Counted from the first letter of the stretch, positions 47,476 to 60,172 are shown. The stretch: 64,000 nt of DNA from Silene conica (GCA_029255685.2 CM055317.2:15455501-15519500), one strand, 5' to 3'. Notes: generated by a model not told the origin, from the letters alone. Numbers and translations are program-made.

Positions 47476-47639
47476 TGGTATCAATCGCTCGGTTTTGATC
47501 CTGTTTTCTATTTCATTCATCCAATCAAATCATTTCTTTACATTTTTTTTAAAGTTCTGAAATATGCAATTCTTTTCTGCTATGCAACATTACTCTGTTC
47601 AAAATCAAAATGCCTGATTCAGAATCAAGTTCTTCGAAT

Positions 47640-48270
47640 TCTGTTTAGACAAATCCTTTGTATCTTAATCCTAGAGATCAATCGATGCTACAAATCATTC
47701 TGAATTATTTTGATGGCCAGAATTTTATGCATTGGTCACGAAACATGCGAATGGCGCTTGTTTCTAAAAACAAGCTTGGATTCATCAATGGTGGTTATCC
47801 TGAACCAGCTTCTACTGCGGCAACTCACGGTGACTGGATTCGAACCGATTACACAGTTATGCGGTGGATTCGGTTCTCTCTAAGTGAGCGAATAGGCCAT
47901 TCTTTCAATTATGTCACCTCTTGGAAACAACTATGGGAGGAATTGAATGAAAAATATAATCAATCCAATGCTCCTCATTTGTATAAGCTTCATAGAGAAA
48001 TGGCGCATATTACTCAAGGTAATGACTTTGTTGCTGAGTATTATGCTAAGTTGAAGTCTGTTTGGGAAGATCTTCGATCAATTGATCCTTTACCTGATTA
48101 CACTTGTACTGCTACATTTGCTTGCACCTATCAATTGTTGAAGCGCATTGTTGAGCGTGATAATAAGAACAATTTAATTGACTTTCTTATGGACTGGATA
48201 AGAAATATGATCACAGTACATAAGAAGTCATATTCTTGCTTTGGTTCCTTTGCCAATTGTTAATGAAGCT
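47640..48270 (+). mobile_element. copia gag-like region (fossil part)
   Basis: The frame shows ILNYFDGQNFMHWSRNM, WEELNEKYNQ and KLHREMAHITQGNDFVAEYY, features of the copia gag/UBN2 domain that forms the capsid. Confidence 0.8.
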
Positions 48271-49198
48271 TTTGCAAAGGTTCATCAAACTAAAGTGCAG
48301 AAGCAGATTACTGTTGTTGAAGACAAGGTTGATTTAGATGTTGTGGCTATGACTGCTACATAGGCTATTGTAGGCCAAGATGTGTCTAATACTTGGAGAA
48401 AAGATAGAAAGAAATAGAAAGTTGTGCATTTATTATTGTGAGAAATGCAAGAAAAATAGACATACTTTTTCTCATTACTGGTGGTATGGTCCAAAGGCAA
48501 CAAGAGGACGAGGATGAGGAAGGTCTTCAGGTTATGGTAGAGGATATGCAGCAGATGTTGAGGAGGTTGAATATGTTGATGATAATTCTTTTGATACTGC
48601 TGATGATCAACACAATCAGCAAGCACCTGTGACTCAGGCTACTGTTAATCACCAGAATTCCAGTCTGAATAATCCAGATCCATCTTTCATTCAGGCTGTT
48701 GCTAAGGAATTGTTCAAGTTGCAAATCAGAATGCAAATAAACAGCCTGTTGCTAACTTTGCAGGTACATCCTTAACATCTACAGTTTTACACAATACTCA
48801 TGTGAATGATCATGTCTAGATTATGGATTATGGCGCATCTAATCACATGAATTTTGTTCAAGTCAATTCCGGAGATATAGGAAATTAAACCGACCAAATA
48901 GTATTACTTTATCTGATGGTCAAAAAAAATTGTGACATATGTTGGTGAAGTCCAATTAACTGAAAAACTCGGAATTTCTGATGTGTTTTAATTTCAAACA
49001 CAATTTACTATCATTAGGCAGACTATTATCTCAAAATAAGTACATTGCTAAATTCACTCCTGGTGAATGTCACATACAGGACCCTTTCACTAAGGAGTTG
49101 ATCTGTACTGGCAAGAGAAATAATGCTGGAATATATCAACTCAATTCAAGGTCAAGCATCATAGTAGTAATATCTCAAATAAATGTAATAAAACTTTC

Positions 49199-50010
49199 TT
49201 GTCTGCTACTGAGCATTCTGATGACATTTTGATGTTACACAGTAGGCTAGGTCATTCCTCCTTGAATGCTTTACAGCATGTAATGCATGGCTCCAATTTT
49301 AATAAACAGACATTTCATTGTGAAGCATGCATTTTAGCCAAACATCATAATATAAAGTTCCTTTTCCTATTAGTACTTTTGTCACTCATTTTTCTTTCCA
49401 GTTATTGTATATGGACTTATGGGGAGGACTATATAGACATAAATCTTTAGGAGGTCATTCATATTTTTTCATCATAGTTGATGACTTTACTTGAGTCACA
49501 TGGACCATATTACTCAAGGACAAAATTGCTTTATTTGATACATTATTCAATCATTCTTTTAGCCTATGTCAAATCAATTTGGAACCACGTACTGTCAAAG
49601 GTATTAGAAGTGATAATGGTGGTGAAATTCTACAATATGAATGTAATCAATTGTTGTCTAGTAATGGGATAGTTAATCATAGATTTATACCTGGTAATCC
49701 TCAACAAAATGGAAGAGTTGAGAGGAAGCATAGACATTTGTTGGAAACAGCAAGGGCATTAAGAAGTCAGGGTTACCTTCCTAAAAGGTTTTGGGGAGAA
49801 TTAATTCTTACTGCCACTCATTTGATTAATCTAATGCCTACTGTCAACCTAAAATGGAAAACACCTCATGAAGCCTTATTTGGGAAGGTTCCTGGCTACA
49901 CTAATTACCTTAGAACCATTGGTTGTTTATGCTATGTTGCACAAAAGAGGACTGACAAGCTTGAAGAAATGGCATTAAGGTGCATTATGTTGGGGTATCC
50001 TTTTAACTAG
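49199..50010 (+). mobile_element. copia pre-integrase and integrase region (fossil part)
   Basis: MLHSRLGHSSLNAL with a later CEACILAKH marks the zinc-binding pre-integrase part; GIRSDNGGEI, NPQQNGRVERKHRHLLE and FWGELILTATHLIN mark the integrase core. Confidence 0.85.
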
Positions 50011-50072
50011 AAGGGCTACAGGTTGTATGATTTGGATGCTTACAAGAATATAAGATTGTGCTAAGTAGGGAT

Positions 50073-51341
50073 TGTTGAGAAATGTGTCCTCAATAATAGT
50101 GCGATCACATAATTAAATCTCATAACGAGAATGCGCAAGGGATGATTCGAAATTATATAGTCAACTGACCAACATTAATCGGAATGATTGGCTAGCTAGA
50201 GTTTGACATTACTGTCGGTATGACGGTGGTGGTCAGTTGATCCCTTTAGGTCACACCTATAGGACAATTCCCTTAATTGATAAACTGATCAAGTGTATAT
50301 TGATACGAGTTGATCAGATTCCTTAAAATAGAATATCGAGAAATCAGAGGTTAAATCTTAATGTAAGATTTATGTTTAAAATTGAAATGTGGCAATTGTC
50401 AAACATTAAACGATATTTATGAAATATCGTAATTAGAATGAATCGGGTTGATTATTATTACAAGTGTTTTAAATCTTATTGACGATTATTGAAATGACCA
50501 TTTTATATATTAGTAATTACGAATTACTAGTCAAATTGTTAAATATGATTTATTTAATTTATAAATGATATTTATTTGATAAATATGCATTTTAAATTAA
50601 AAACAATTGTTTTATAATTGTGACATATTGTATGTCACACATGATTATACAATTGTACAAATTGACAATTGTAAAATGGAAGTCCATTTTATCTCATGGG
50701 ATACCGGTTTTTAGGGTAGTGTTTAAGAAGTTGTTTTGTGTTTTAAATGTTAATAAAACACATTCATTAAGATGCTTCTTGTAAATGCTACCTATAGCCA
50801 CCCTATATGCATGGGTAAGGTAAAAGGCTCCAATTGAGTTTCCCTAAGTGAGGCTCACCGCTCACGGCTCACTCACCTACAACCATCAAAAGTGTGAAAT
50901 GTTCACATATCTCATTTATTCCAACCCTTAGTAAGTTTTCTAGTGTGAGAAAACTCAAATAAATCCTCTCTAATACTATTTCATATATTCATATAATAAG
51001 ATTATATTGTAATACTATAAAAGTTTTAGTATTATATTAAGTACTCTAATAAGATTAGAATACGATTTAATTTAAGGAAATCGTTCTTCTTACACCTAGC
51101 TCGTGTGGTTTACGGTTTTAAGGGGTTGTTTTGGGTGCATCACAAAGGAGGTAATCTACTTTGATTACTAGGTTTGGAGGATCATCCTAGCACCGTTTTC
51201 GTCGGATTGTAAGAACTCGACAACTTTGTTCCGCATTTTAATATTGCATGGATAAGATCTAAAATCTAATTAAAATGTTAATTAGTATATTAAAATTAGT
51301 AAGACTGATTTAATTAGGGAGTGTATGACACGAACCCTTCA
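50073..51341 (+). mobile_element. Solo LTR nested in the copia element
   Basis: 1269 bp, TGTTGAGAAA...AACCCTTCA, with perfect GGGAT duplications at 50068-50072 and 51342-51346. It splits the copia pol region. The first 250 bases match, in reverse, the ends of the solo LTR at 28177-29411 and of the LTR piece in the 1454-bp array, so one LTR family is present in three places. Confidence 0.88.
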
Positions 51342-51346
51342 GGGAT

Positions 51347-51884
51347 GTGTTTAGGGAGACTATTTTCCCATTTACTCCTGGATATAACAAGGATGTTAAT
51401 CCTCAATTTCTCAAGAGACAGTTAATGTTAATGCAAGGAAAATTTGATGTTTCAGCTGATGAAAGTGATGATACTATTTTGAATACAAATGTTCAAAATA
51501 CAAAAAACTCTAATACAACTCAAATATCTAATAATAATATTGATCAAAGTGCAGAAAATATTATTCCAAATAATATACAGAAGTCAGAGTTTCCTTCTAA
51601 TAGTATTCCAAATAATAATATTCCTAATCCCAAGAAATCTGACAGAGTGAGGCAGGTATCTTCTAAATTGAAGGGTTTTATTTGTAAGGGCATTCCACCT
51701 TATGTTCTGAATACCAACAATACAGCTGTTTCAGATAATGCAAATAGTCAAGGCAGCAACCTTGCAGCCACTATCATTGACTTAAATGGCTATTCAGAAG
51801 ATTTTCAACATTCTTTGTGTAATACCTTGCCATTGTATGAACCTTCCAATTTTAGTCAAGCAAAAAATTATCCTCAATGGATTC
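51347..51884 (+). mobile_element. copia pol linker between integrase and RT (fossil part)
   Basis: An Asn/Ser-rich stretch then KKSDRVRQVSSKLKGFIC, the usual linker ahead of the copia RT, continuing across the TRIM insertion. Confidence 0.7.
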
Positions 51885-52642
51885 TGTAACACCCCAAGAG
51901 TGTGAAAGGAAAGTTGTCCCACATCGGTAGAATGCATGTGAGGCTTGTGATAGATTTATAATAACTTCCACCCACCACTTAGTAACAAGGCCTTGTACTT
52001 TTGGGCTTAAGTGAGGACAAATAATGGGCCCAAAAGTGTGCACCCATCTTATTGGGGTTGTGTTACGACCGTGGTGGGTCGGATTGTTACAAATGATATC
52101 AGAGCGACGCTGCGACCGTGTGGTGAGCCTGTGGTCAGGAGTACCCGGGTCACCCACCTAGCGGGGAGTATTCTGGGCTTGGTCGCGGTCTAGTTTGAGG
52201 CGACGTTGTGTTCTTTAAGTAGGGGAGTTTGTAACACCCCAAGAGTGTGAAAGGAAAGTTGTCCCACATCGGTAGAATGTGAGGCTTGTGATAGGTTTAT
52301 AATAACTTCCACCCACCACTTAGTAACAAGGCCTTGTGCTTTTGGGCTTAAGTGAGGACAAATAATGGGCCCAAAAGTGTGCACCCATCTTATTGGGGTT
52401 GTGTTACGACCGTGGTGGGTCGGGTTGTTACAAATAATTTGTAACAACCCGACCCACCACGGTCGTAACACAACCCCAATAAGATGGGTGCACACTTTTG
52501 GGCCCATTATTTGTCCTCACTTAAGCCCAAAAGTACAAGGCCTTGTTACTAAGTGGTGGGTGGAAGTTATTATAAACATATCACAAGCCTTACATTCTAC
52601 CGATGTGGGACAAATCTCCTCTCATACTCTTGGGGTGTTACA
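51885..52642. mobile_element. TRIM retrotransposon with a third, inverted LTR
   Basis: LTR 1 (51885-52091) and LTR 2 (52230-52432) are direct, both TGTAACACCCCAAG...GTTACA, with an ATGATATCAGAGCG primer site and an AGTAGGGGAG purine tract in a 138-bp interior that codes for nothing. After a 7-base spacer a third LTR (52440-52642) lies inverted. One target duplication, GATTC, flanks the whole (51880-51884 and 52643-52647). LTRs carry the GTCCCACATCGGT motif common to plant TRIMs. LTR copies are very similar, so it is young. Confidence 0.88.
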
Positions 52643-52647
52643 GATTC

Positions 52648-53188
52648 AAGCCATGAATCAGGAACTGTTAGCCTTAGAACAAAATGAGACTTGGGATCTC
52701 ACCACTTTACCCCAAAGAAAGAAGGCCATAGGAGCCAAATGAGTTTTTAAGATCAAGTTTAAACCTGAAGGAACTGTTGAAAGGTACAAGGCCAGACTTG
52801 TGGCAAAAGGATACAATCAAGTAGAAGGAAATGACTATAAACACACTTTTAGTCATGTTGCTAAACTGACAACTGTCATAATTGTAATATCATTGACTGC
52901 TGCTTATGGCTGAAAGTTACATCAACTTGACATCAACAATGCTTTCCTCCATGGTTTCTTAGATGAGGAGTTTTACATGGTCAAACCAGAAGGATATATC
53001 GTTGGAAAACCTGATGCTGTTTGTTTACTTAAAAGATCTCTATATGGACTAAAACAAGCATCAACGCAATGGAATGTTGAATTGTCTAAATTCACAGTCA
53101 AGCAAGGATTCAAGCAAGCTAAATATGATTATTCTCTTTTTACAAAGGGGGATAAGACTGGTGATTTCACCATTATTGTTGTATATGT
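52648..53188 (+). mobile_element. copia reverse transcriptase, first part (fossil part)
   Basis: ETWDLTTLP, the region around ARLVAKG, and SLYGLKQAS motifs identify the RT; it is cut by the CACTA element at 53192. Confidence 0.82.
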
Positions 53189-53938
53189 AGACACTACAAA
53201 ACAATGCGCTATTTGCGACGGAACAGTCCGTCGCAAAAAGGGTGAAATCCGTCGCAAACTCATCATTTGTGACGGACTGTGTCTGTCCCTTATTTTTCTC
53301 GCAGAAAGTTATTTTGCGACGGATTTTTCCGTCGCAAAACGTTTGCGACGGATTGACCGAGGTTTGCGACGGATTGACTTTGACCATCTGGTCAAAATCA
53401 GTCAAGATTTGTGACGGAAATTCCGTCGCAAGTGTTCCCTTTTGCAACCTTGACTAACCTTGACCAGAAGTCAAAGTCAGTCAAGGTTTGCGACGGATTT
53501 TCCGTCGCAAAAGGGAACACTTGCGACGGAATTTCCGTCGCAAATCTTGACTGACTTTGACTTCTGGTCAAGGTTTGCGACGGAATTTCGTCGCAAATTG
53601 AGACATTTCCGTCGCAAATTCATGTATGATTTTCCGGTTTCAGCTCTTTTTTCAGCTCACCATTTCCAATGAAATGGCTCATTTTTCCCTTTTGCAAGCT
53701 CTCCAAACCTGCAATTTCAGCAAAAACAACCCAGCAACAAAGAACTTGTCGGAGACAAGGTTTTTAAAACGTCTTTTCATAACTAAAGTGAAGGTTTTAC
53801 AAATGATCATCCAACTAAAAACTAAACATAATCCGCGGTACACCAACTAAACAACCTAATAAAACCTATCTAACGGTCGTGTCGGTGGGCTGTGGGGTGG
53901 CGAAATGGCTGGCCGCCCTAGCATTGTCGCCGCCATCA

Positions 53939-55473
53939 TCATCGAAGTCGCGTCTCGGCTGAGAAGCCTCCCGGGTTGCAGCTTTGAGTAGTGAACTCCC
54001 CCCGTTGACTTAAGAACTCTTCAATTGCCTTCAGCCTTTGGGATGTCTCGAGATCACGTTCTCTTAGCTGAGCATTCTCTCGAAGAACTCTGCCGACGAT
54101 ACCTGCAATGAATAGTCAAACATGACATTATATTCATTTAGTAAGCGGTTAAATAATTGGTTAGTCTTAATTTTTAATAAACTATAAAATACAAACCTGG
54201 GGTGTATGATGATGGGTTCCCAGCACTTGAGTGACGACGACGCTCGTTAATAACTGGGGCTGCATTTCCCATACCGAGTATCAACCCTTTCTTGTTGAAA
54301 CCGCCGTGTTCTTCGAAGTAGATCTCGTTGTCGTCGATATCTTGCTCCGGCACCCCTTCACTTATCATTTTTGACTTTCTTGAAAAAACTTTTTCCTACA
54401 AAACAAAAAAAAGTGTGATTAGTATACGTTAATTAATTAGTAAACCAAATTACTAAAACATAAAGAAAAGTTTCTGTTAACTTACAAAAAGTGTTTTGGG
54501 TTTCGTTGATAGTCATCCCTTCTTGGCATGCTTTTTTGTCTTCTCCAGCAACTTCAAGGCGGATGGTACATCCCTCCCATCTTGTCCAGCCTGCAATTTA
54601 AATCCAACGGCACTTGTTAAAAAAACACTCAAGATTGTCAAAGGGTGAAAATTGTTTAAAAATTATTCAAGACAAGAAAAAGTGAAGTAAAAACTAAGAA
54701 ATTACCATTTCATCCATCATCTGTAGGGTGTTTTTACGACCCATAATGTGAGTACCTAAGGCCTTGCCTTTTTCGGTACTTCCTGACATCCGGTTGGTTT
54801 TGTTTTTCTCGGATTTGTCTTGAAAGTTTGGATCATCCTTTCTAGCCTTAAGTTGTTCGAAAATATCGGCCGGTATCCAAGACGGCCTTTGCTCCGTAGG
54901 TTTCTTCATAGCGTAGTGGATTCTTTTGCGGAGGCGGTCTTTCATCATGTTGGCCCACGCCAACTTAACCGCTTCTCTATCACGGGTTAAAGGTAACATG
55001 TTTCTGTTTCAAAAAAATATATAGTTAAATAAATATGAAACAATAAATAGCTAATAAATAATAAAACGGAAATAGGTAACAGTTAATAAATACCTCAAAC
55101 CAATTCCACCACTCGTCCTTGATGGCATCCGACGCATTTGACCAGTTGGGCGCATACTCCTTGTAGTTGCAAATAATGTTCGCTGTTACGAGATCGGAAA
55201 CCTCTTTGTCATTGAACCTGAAAAAGAGTTAAATTTAAAAATAAAATAGTCAACAAGTAATCATATTATAATCAATATATATATATACAATCAATTATCC
55301 GTAAACAAATGAGATACATACCACTTGGCGCCATCGTAATCAGTCGGATCGAGGTGTACTCGATGTGTAGGCGGCTGAGGCTCAGGAGGAACAATGTCGT
55401 CCTCATCATTAGCTCCCGATCGTCCTCCCTCAGGCTGACGACTACCACCACCTCGTCGTCTACTGCCCGGCAT
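53939..55473 (-). pseudogene. CACTA 1 TNP1-like gene (Transposase_24), about six exons
   Basis: Exon 1 is 55473-55322 (MPGSRRRGGGSRQPE..., ending DYDGAKW), exon 2 about 55219-55095 (FNDKEVSDLVTAN, WWNWFE), exon 3 about 55006-54706 (RDREAVKLAWANMMKDRLRK, RPSWIPADIFEQLKA), exon 4 about 54592-54486, exon 5 about 54397-54197 and exon 6 about 54102-53939 with a coiled coil (LRENAQLRERDLETSQRLK). Introns are GT..AG. The layout parallels the gene in CACTA 2. Exon 4 reaches a TGA after KKHAKKG in the frame set by exon 3, so either my exon 3/4 joint is wrong or the gene is broken. The product would bind the subterminal repeats. Confidence 0.6.
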
Positions 55474-55639
55474 ATAATTATCAAACTAATATAACAACAA
55501 TTAGAAAGAAATGCTTTATGTAATTAAAAACTTGAATAATAAGATTAATAAGATAATTTCATTGACATTAAGCCATACGGCATCTACAATAATTTCAACA
55601 AATACAAGATTATCAAATCTAATAGATAGCAGTCTTAAT

Positions 55640-56053
55640 TAATCATAATCATCACTTGAACAATTTATTCCTACATCCTTACAAAGAGAATCTATAATAT
55701 CTTCATCTTCATCGTCATCCTCATACTCATCCTCATCCTCATCCTCAACCTCGTCCTCATCCTCATCCTCATCTTCATCCTCATGTTGCTCCACTGCCAC
55801 AAAACCCTCTCAAACCAAGGTGTTTCCGTACTTCATGTTCAACTAAATACTTTGTATTCTTGCACTTAGAACATGGACACCTAATTTCTTTATTTCTAAC
55901 GAATTCGTCTTGTTGCTTAACATAGTTAATGAATTCATTAACACCAATTACGAAATCGTGCCTTATTTTTTTCCTAGAATCCAACCTTTCATACATCCAT
56001 TTTCTTTCTAATCTCTTCATAGTAAATCTACATATTTTAACAAACAACAACAA
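55640..56053 (-). pseudogene. Remnant of CACTA 1 TNP2 transposase: N-terminal domain joined to acidic tail
   Basis: WMYERLDSRKKIRHDFV and IRCPCSKCKNTKYLVEHEV form the Transpos_assoc domain, as at the start of the transposase in CACTA 2. It passes after a few residues into an Asp/Glu-rich run (EDEDEDEDE, 55800-55690), like the acidic C-terminus there. The catalytic core is missing, so an internal deletion removed most of the gene. Confidence 0.7.
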
Positions 56054-56220
56054 CTAATTAACAACAACAACTACATAACAACAACTACATATATAACAAC
56101 AACTAACAACAAAAACTAGTTAACAACAAATTAACAACGACAACAACAACAACTACTTAACAACAACAATTAAATAACAACAACTACATATATATAACAA
56201 CAACTAGTAAACAACAAATT

Positions 56221-56263
<43 letters not shown>

Positions 56264-56362
56264 CAACAACAACAACAACTACCAACACCAACATGTACAC
56301 CAACACCAACACCAACACCAACACCACGAACACCAACACCAACACCAACACCAACACCAACC
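56040..56362. repeat. (AAC)n and CACCAA microsatellites in CACTA 1
   Basis: A run of ACAACAACAACA with interruptions to about 56280, then repeated CACCAACACCAA to 56362. Frames here encode only low-complexity strings. Confidence 0.9.
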
Positions 56363-57691
56363 TGCAAAAAAAAACAATATACATATATTGGTCTGGGGTC
56401 CTTATCTCTCCAGCCTAAACCCATCTTTGAATCTTTCATACCATTAGTAAACACTCTTATATTTTCTTGATTGTAATGAGACAAAAATTGGGCAGCACTT
56501 CCCTATTGTTCTCCAAATACATTATATAGAATGTATTTGCAGAACAATAAGGAAGTGTTGCCCAATTTTTGTTTCATTACAATCAAGAAAATATAAGAGT
56601 GTTTACTACCTAAATGGCATGAAAGATTCAAAGACAGTCCCAAAACGGGGACTATTCAACAATTACACCTAATGTGTAATTATTGAACGGGTACTATTCA
56701 AGAATATTCTAAACAAATCAACAACTCTAACAATCAACAACAATGCAAATTTTATATCAAAAATCAATCGTCCTAAACATCTTAACAACAATATGCGACG
56801 GATTTGGGACGAAATTAGCTACTAACCTAATATCACTAACCACCTAACAATACTAACTAAACTAATCAAATAACAATTAAACTAAACTAACTATTCTTAA
56901 TAACAATAAAAAACAATAATACGGAATTTGCGACGGAATTTTGCGACGGACTAAAAATAACTAATTAAGACGGTACATAAATAACGAAAGTTAGTATACA
57001 TACATTAAGAGAAATGGAGAATGAATAAGTAAGTGGCGGCGGCAAGGTGGCAGCGGTATGGTGGCGGCGGCGGTAAGGTGGCAGGGAGAAGAAAGGAGAA
57101 GGAGAGGAAGGAGGAGGAAGGAAGGAAGGAGAAGGAGGATACTCCGGTGAGGTGGCCGGCGGGTGGGCCGGCAGTGTCACGGGGTGGGGTGCGGGGGTGG
57201 TGGCGTCGGGGGTGGTGGGTTGGGGTGGGTTGTACCTATTCGTCGGAAAATCGCCACTTAGGTTTTAGGAGTAATTGAAATCGATTTGGGGGAAAAAAGA
57301 AGACCCGCGGGGTCTGTATAAATAGACTTTGCGACGGAATCTCCGTCGCAAGTTTGGTCCAGGTTAAACGTTGACCAGATTTGCAACGGAAATTCCGTCG
57401 CAAATTTTGACTTTTGCGACGGACTTTCCGTCGCAAATCTGGTCAACGTTTGACCTGGACCAGATTTTGGTCAAGTCTGGTCAATCCGTTTGCGACGGAA
57501 AATCCGTCGCAAAAGTCAACATTTGCGACGGGTAATCCGTCGCAAAATTTCCCGCCATTTGACTTTCACTTCGCGGGTCTGGGAAATTTAGGTCCGTCGC
57601 AAACAAATATTCCGTCGCAAAATCCGTCACAAATACATTTTTGCGACGGATTTTCTATCCGTCGCAAATGCAGTATTTTTTTGTAGTGAGA

Positions 57692-58642
57692 TGATTTGGC
57701 AGTAACTGGAAACAATGAAGAATATATTATTGTCATCAAGCAGCTTTTACACAAGACATTCACAATAAAAGACTTGGGTGAACTAAGGTACTTTCTTGAG
57801 ATAGGAGTGGCAAGATCTTTTGCAGGAATTCTTTTGAACCAAATGAAGTATATTCTTGACATACTCAAAGAGAGTCAGATGGAAGAGTGCATTCCTGCAA
57901 AGTTTCCCCTACCAAGAGGGTTAAGATTGTCAACATATGAAGGGGAGATATTACAGGGGGCAGAAGTTTACAGAAGAATTGTGGACGATTACTGTATCTG
58001 AATCTCACACGACCTGACATATCTTACAGTGTCCAACAATTAAGCCAATTCGTGTCTCAAGGTTGCCTCACTTACAGGCAGCCTTACACCTGATCAGATA
58101 CTTGAAAAGTACACTTAATTTGGACCTTTTCTACCCTTCATCCTCTGAACTTTTAATACAAAGTTATTGTGTTGCTGATTATGGAACTTGTGCATACACT
58201 AGAAGATCATTAATAGGCTACTGTGTTTTACTTGGTTCTTCTCTCATATCCTGGAAGACTAAAAACTAGGCTACAGTTAGCAAATCCACAGCAGAAGCAA
58301 AATATAGAAATATGAGTCAAACTTCTAGTGAACTGGTTTGGTCTATGAGTTGATGAAGGAATTGCAGGTGTCCATTCCTTTGCCTCTCACACTTCACTGT
58401 GATAACAAGGCTGTTCAGCACATCTCTGAAAACCATGTATTCCACAAAAGAACAAAACATCTCAAGTATGATTGTCACTATGTTCGTGAAAAAATACAAG
58501 AAGGGTTTATACAGACTGGACATGTATCAACACATTCTCAAATTGTTGATGTGTTCACCAAAGTCTTAGGAGAACAACATTTCTATTTTGTGTCCAAGTT
58601 GGGACTTGTTGACTCCACCCCAAGTCCAACTTGGGAAGGGGA
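57692..58642 (+). mobile_element. copia RT end and RNase H (fossil part), then purine tract
   Basis: FTIKDLGELRYFLEI marks the late RT; YCVADYGTCAYTRRSLIGYC, the LHCDNKAV box and FHKRTKHLKYDCHYVREK mark RNase H. TTGGGAAGGGGAT (58631-58643) is the purine tract before the 3' LTR. Confidence 0.83.
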
Positions 58643-58866
58643 TTTTGAAGACATGAGCTGATGAAAGTTGGCGGGAAATAACAAAATTTTGTTATGACAG
58701 CACATGACGAGCTGTCATCTAACAAACTCTTGAGTATTATAACTAACTCTAGTATATAAGCAAATGTACATAACAGAATTAATTATCAATCAATAATATC
58801 TCACTTTTGTCTTGAGCAAGAGCTAAAGCTCCAAACCTTCATTGAAGGAGTTCAATACTTCCTTCA
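58643..58866 (+). repeat. 3' LTR of the copia element
   Basis: 224 bp, matching 47240-47475. Its first bases have drifted from TG; the end CCTTCA is kept. Confidence 0.8.
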
Positions 58867-58973
58867 GCAAAGATTAAGGAACTGGTGTGGTCATGGGAGT
58901 TTTGGATGGTCAGGCGAGTTTGGTGGCGTGGTGAATGGTGATGAATAGGGGGTGAAAGTATGATAAAATATTA

Positions 58974-59238
58974 CTCCCTCCGATCCAGACAAAAGGTAAC
59001 GGTTGTTTTATCACAGTTGTCGAGAAACGTTTTGTAATGTGAATATCTTTAGTTACACATTATTAAAAATTATAAAAATTTGATATTCTTATAGCATTCA
59101 TGATGATAAATCAAACAATATCCTACATGACTATATTTTGTCTTATAGATTAACGGTAATATCAAAGATTCTCTACGAGTCTACGACCATGAATAATGCC
59201 AAAAAGGAACCGTTAACTTTTGTCTGGATCGGAGGGAG
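58974..59238. mobile_element. Stowaway MITE
   Basis: Ends CTCCCTCCGATCCAGACA and TGTCTGGATCGGAGGGAG are perfect inverses, flanked by TA. Same family as the element at 14234. Confidence 0.88.
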
Positions 59239-59239
59239 T

Positions 59240-60164
59240 ACTATTTTATAATATAATTAACAATTATTTCTGGATAATATGTTATCATCTGTTTGTTGTC
59301 TGTATGGATAGAGTCTAATGGTTAACATTAGGGTAAAATTCCCAGGAGAAGCAGATACTAGTTTCCCAAGAGCAATCTTGTGGAGTATTTATGACTTGAG
59401 TCTATGTCTTTTAGACTTACATGGTATAGGTGGTTTACAGGTAATCATGTATACCTACGGGTTTACCTAGTACACATCGTAAGCAGCGAATGCAAATTCT
59501 GTCATCACCAAAACAAAATGTAAAGTTTTGTTATAAAATTTCATCAATAAATAATCACCTTTCTATTATAATATATTTACATTTTCTTGTCTTAAATTAA
59601 GATCATACCAAAGAAAACTGACTAAAAAAAAGATTAATTCGATTAAGTTGTCTTTCTCAGCACGAAAGCCCAAAATGAACCGGTCTTTATTGGGCTTTAT
59701 TCCATACCTCTGTAGATGGGCCCAATTATAATGGTATTGTCAATTCAACTACCTAATTTTGACATGTTTCTTAGAAGAAAAAAAAAGTCCAAAGCAAATT
59801 GCAGTTAAACATTTAAACAAGCTTTTATTGTAGCCTATCTTTTAAGGTAATGCATTTATGTGATTTTACATTTTCTTGCACTTTTGTATACGGCTGCATG
59901 TGGAATAGTATAGGTATTGTGAGATTAGTTAAATTGATTAATGAAATGGTACTAATTACTAATTATAATTACTAATTACTAATTACAAATTTACAATAGA
60001 TAAAAGAAGCTAGACCACCTTATAAAGAAAACCATAGTATAAAAGCTTGTGGAAATGTACAACCATAAGTCAACTAGACTACATACTTTTGGGATGAACT
60101 ACTACCTAAAAACATCTCTATTTATAACACCCACCATAAAGTTATTTCGATTTGATATTGAGTA
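59240..60164. other. Intergenic, nothing recognised
   Basis: A/T-rich DNA with isolated GGGCCC and TTGGGCTTTATT phrases near 59690-59720 but no gene start nearby. Confidence 0.45.
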
Positions 60165-60172
60165 CTTATAAG

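Larger units (their letters stand above)
53192..57688 (-). mobile_element. CACTA (En/Spm) element 1, complete ends, deletion derivative
   Basis: Ends CACTACAAAACAATG and CAGTATTTTTTTGTAGTG, with 3-bp target duplication AGA (53189-53191; 57689-57691). Subterminal regions are crowded with TTTGCGACGG / CCGTCGCAAA inverted motifs. On the minus strand it keeps a TNP1-like gene but only the N-terminal domain and acidic tail of the TNP2 transposase, so it is non-autonomous. Inserted in the copia RT region. The fragment at 32515-33225 belongs to the same family. Confidence 0.92.
47240..58866 (+). mobile_element. Ty1/copia retrotransposon, broken, with three nested insertions
   Basis: LTRs at 47240-47475 and 58643-58866 are similar (GAGCTATCATCTAACAAACTC against GAGCTGTCATCTAACAAACTC) and flanked by GCAAA at 47235-47239 and 58867-58871. 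Order gag (47640-48270), zinc-knuckle region, protease (about 48820), pre-integrase and integrase (49200-50010), RT (52650-53190 and 57692 on) and RNase H (to 58640) is that of Ty1/copia. The body is interrupted by a solo LTR, a TRIM complex and a CACTA element, and has several further breaks, so it is a fossil. LTR divergence points to moderate age, older than its three passengers. Confidence 0.88.

Noticed and set aside
51885-52642. TRIM considered as Cassandra (5S-bearing)
   Set aside because: No 5S rRNA internal promoter boxes are visible in the LTRs; kept as an unnamed TRIM.
56170-56484. Val/Gly-rich frames of 66-104 codons
   Set aside because: Translations of the AAC and CACCAA microsatellites.
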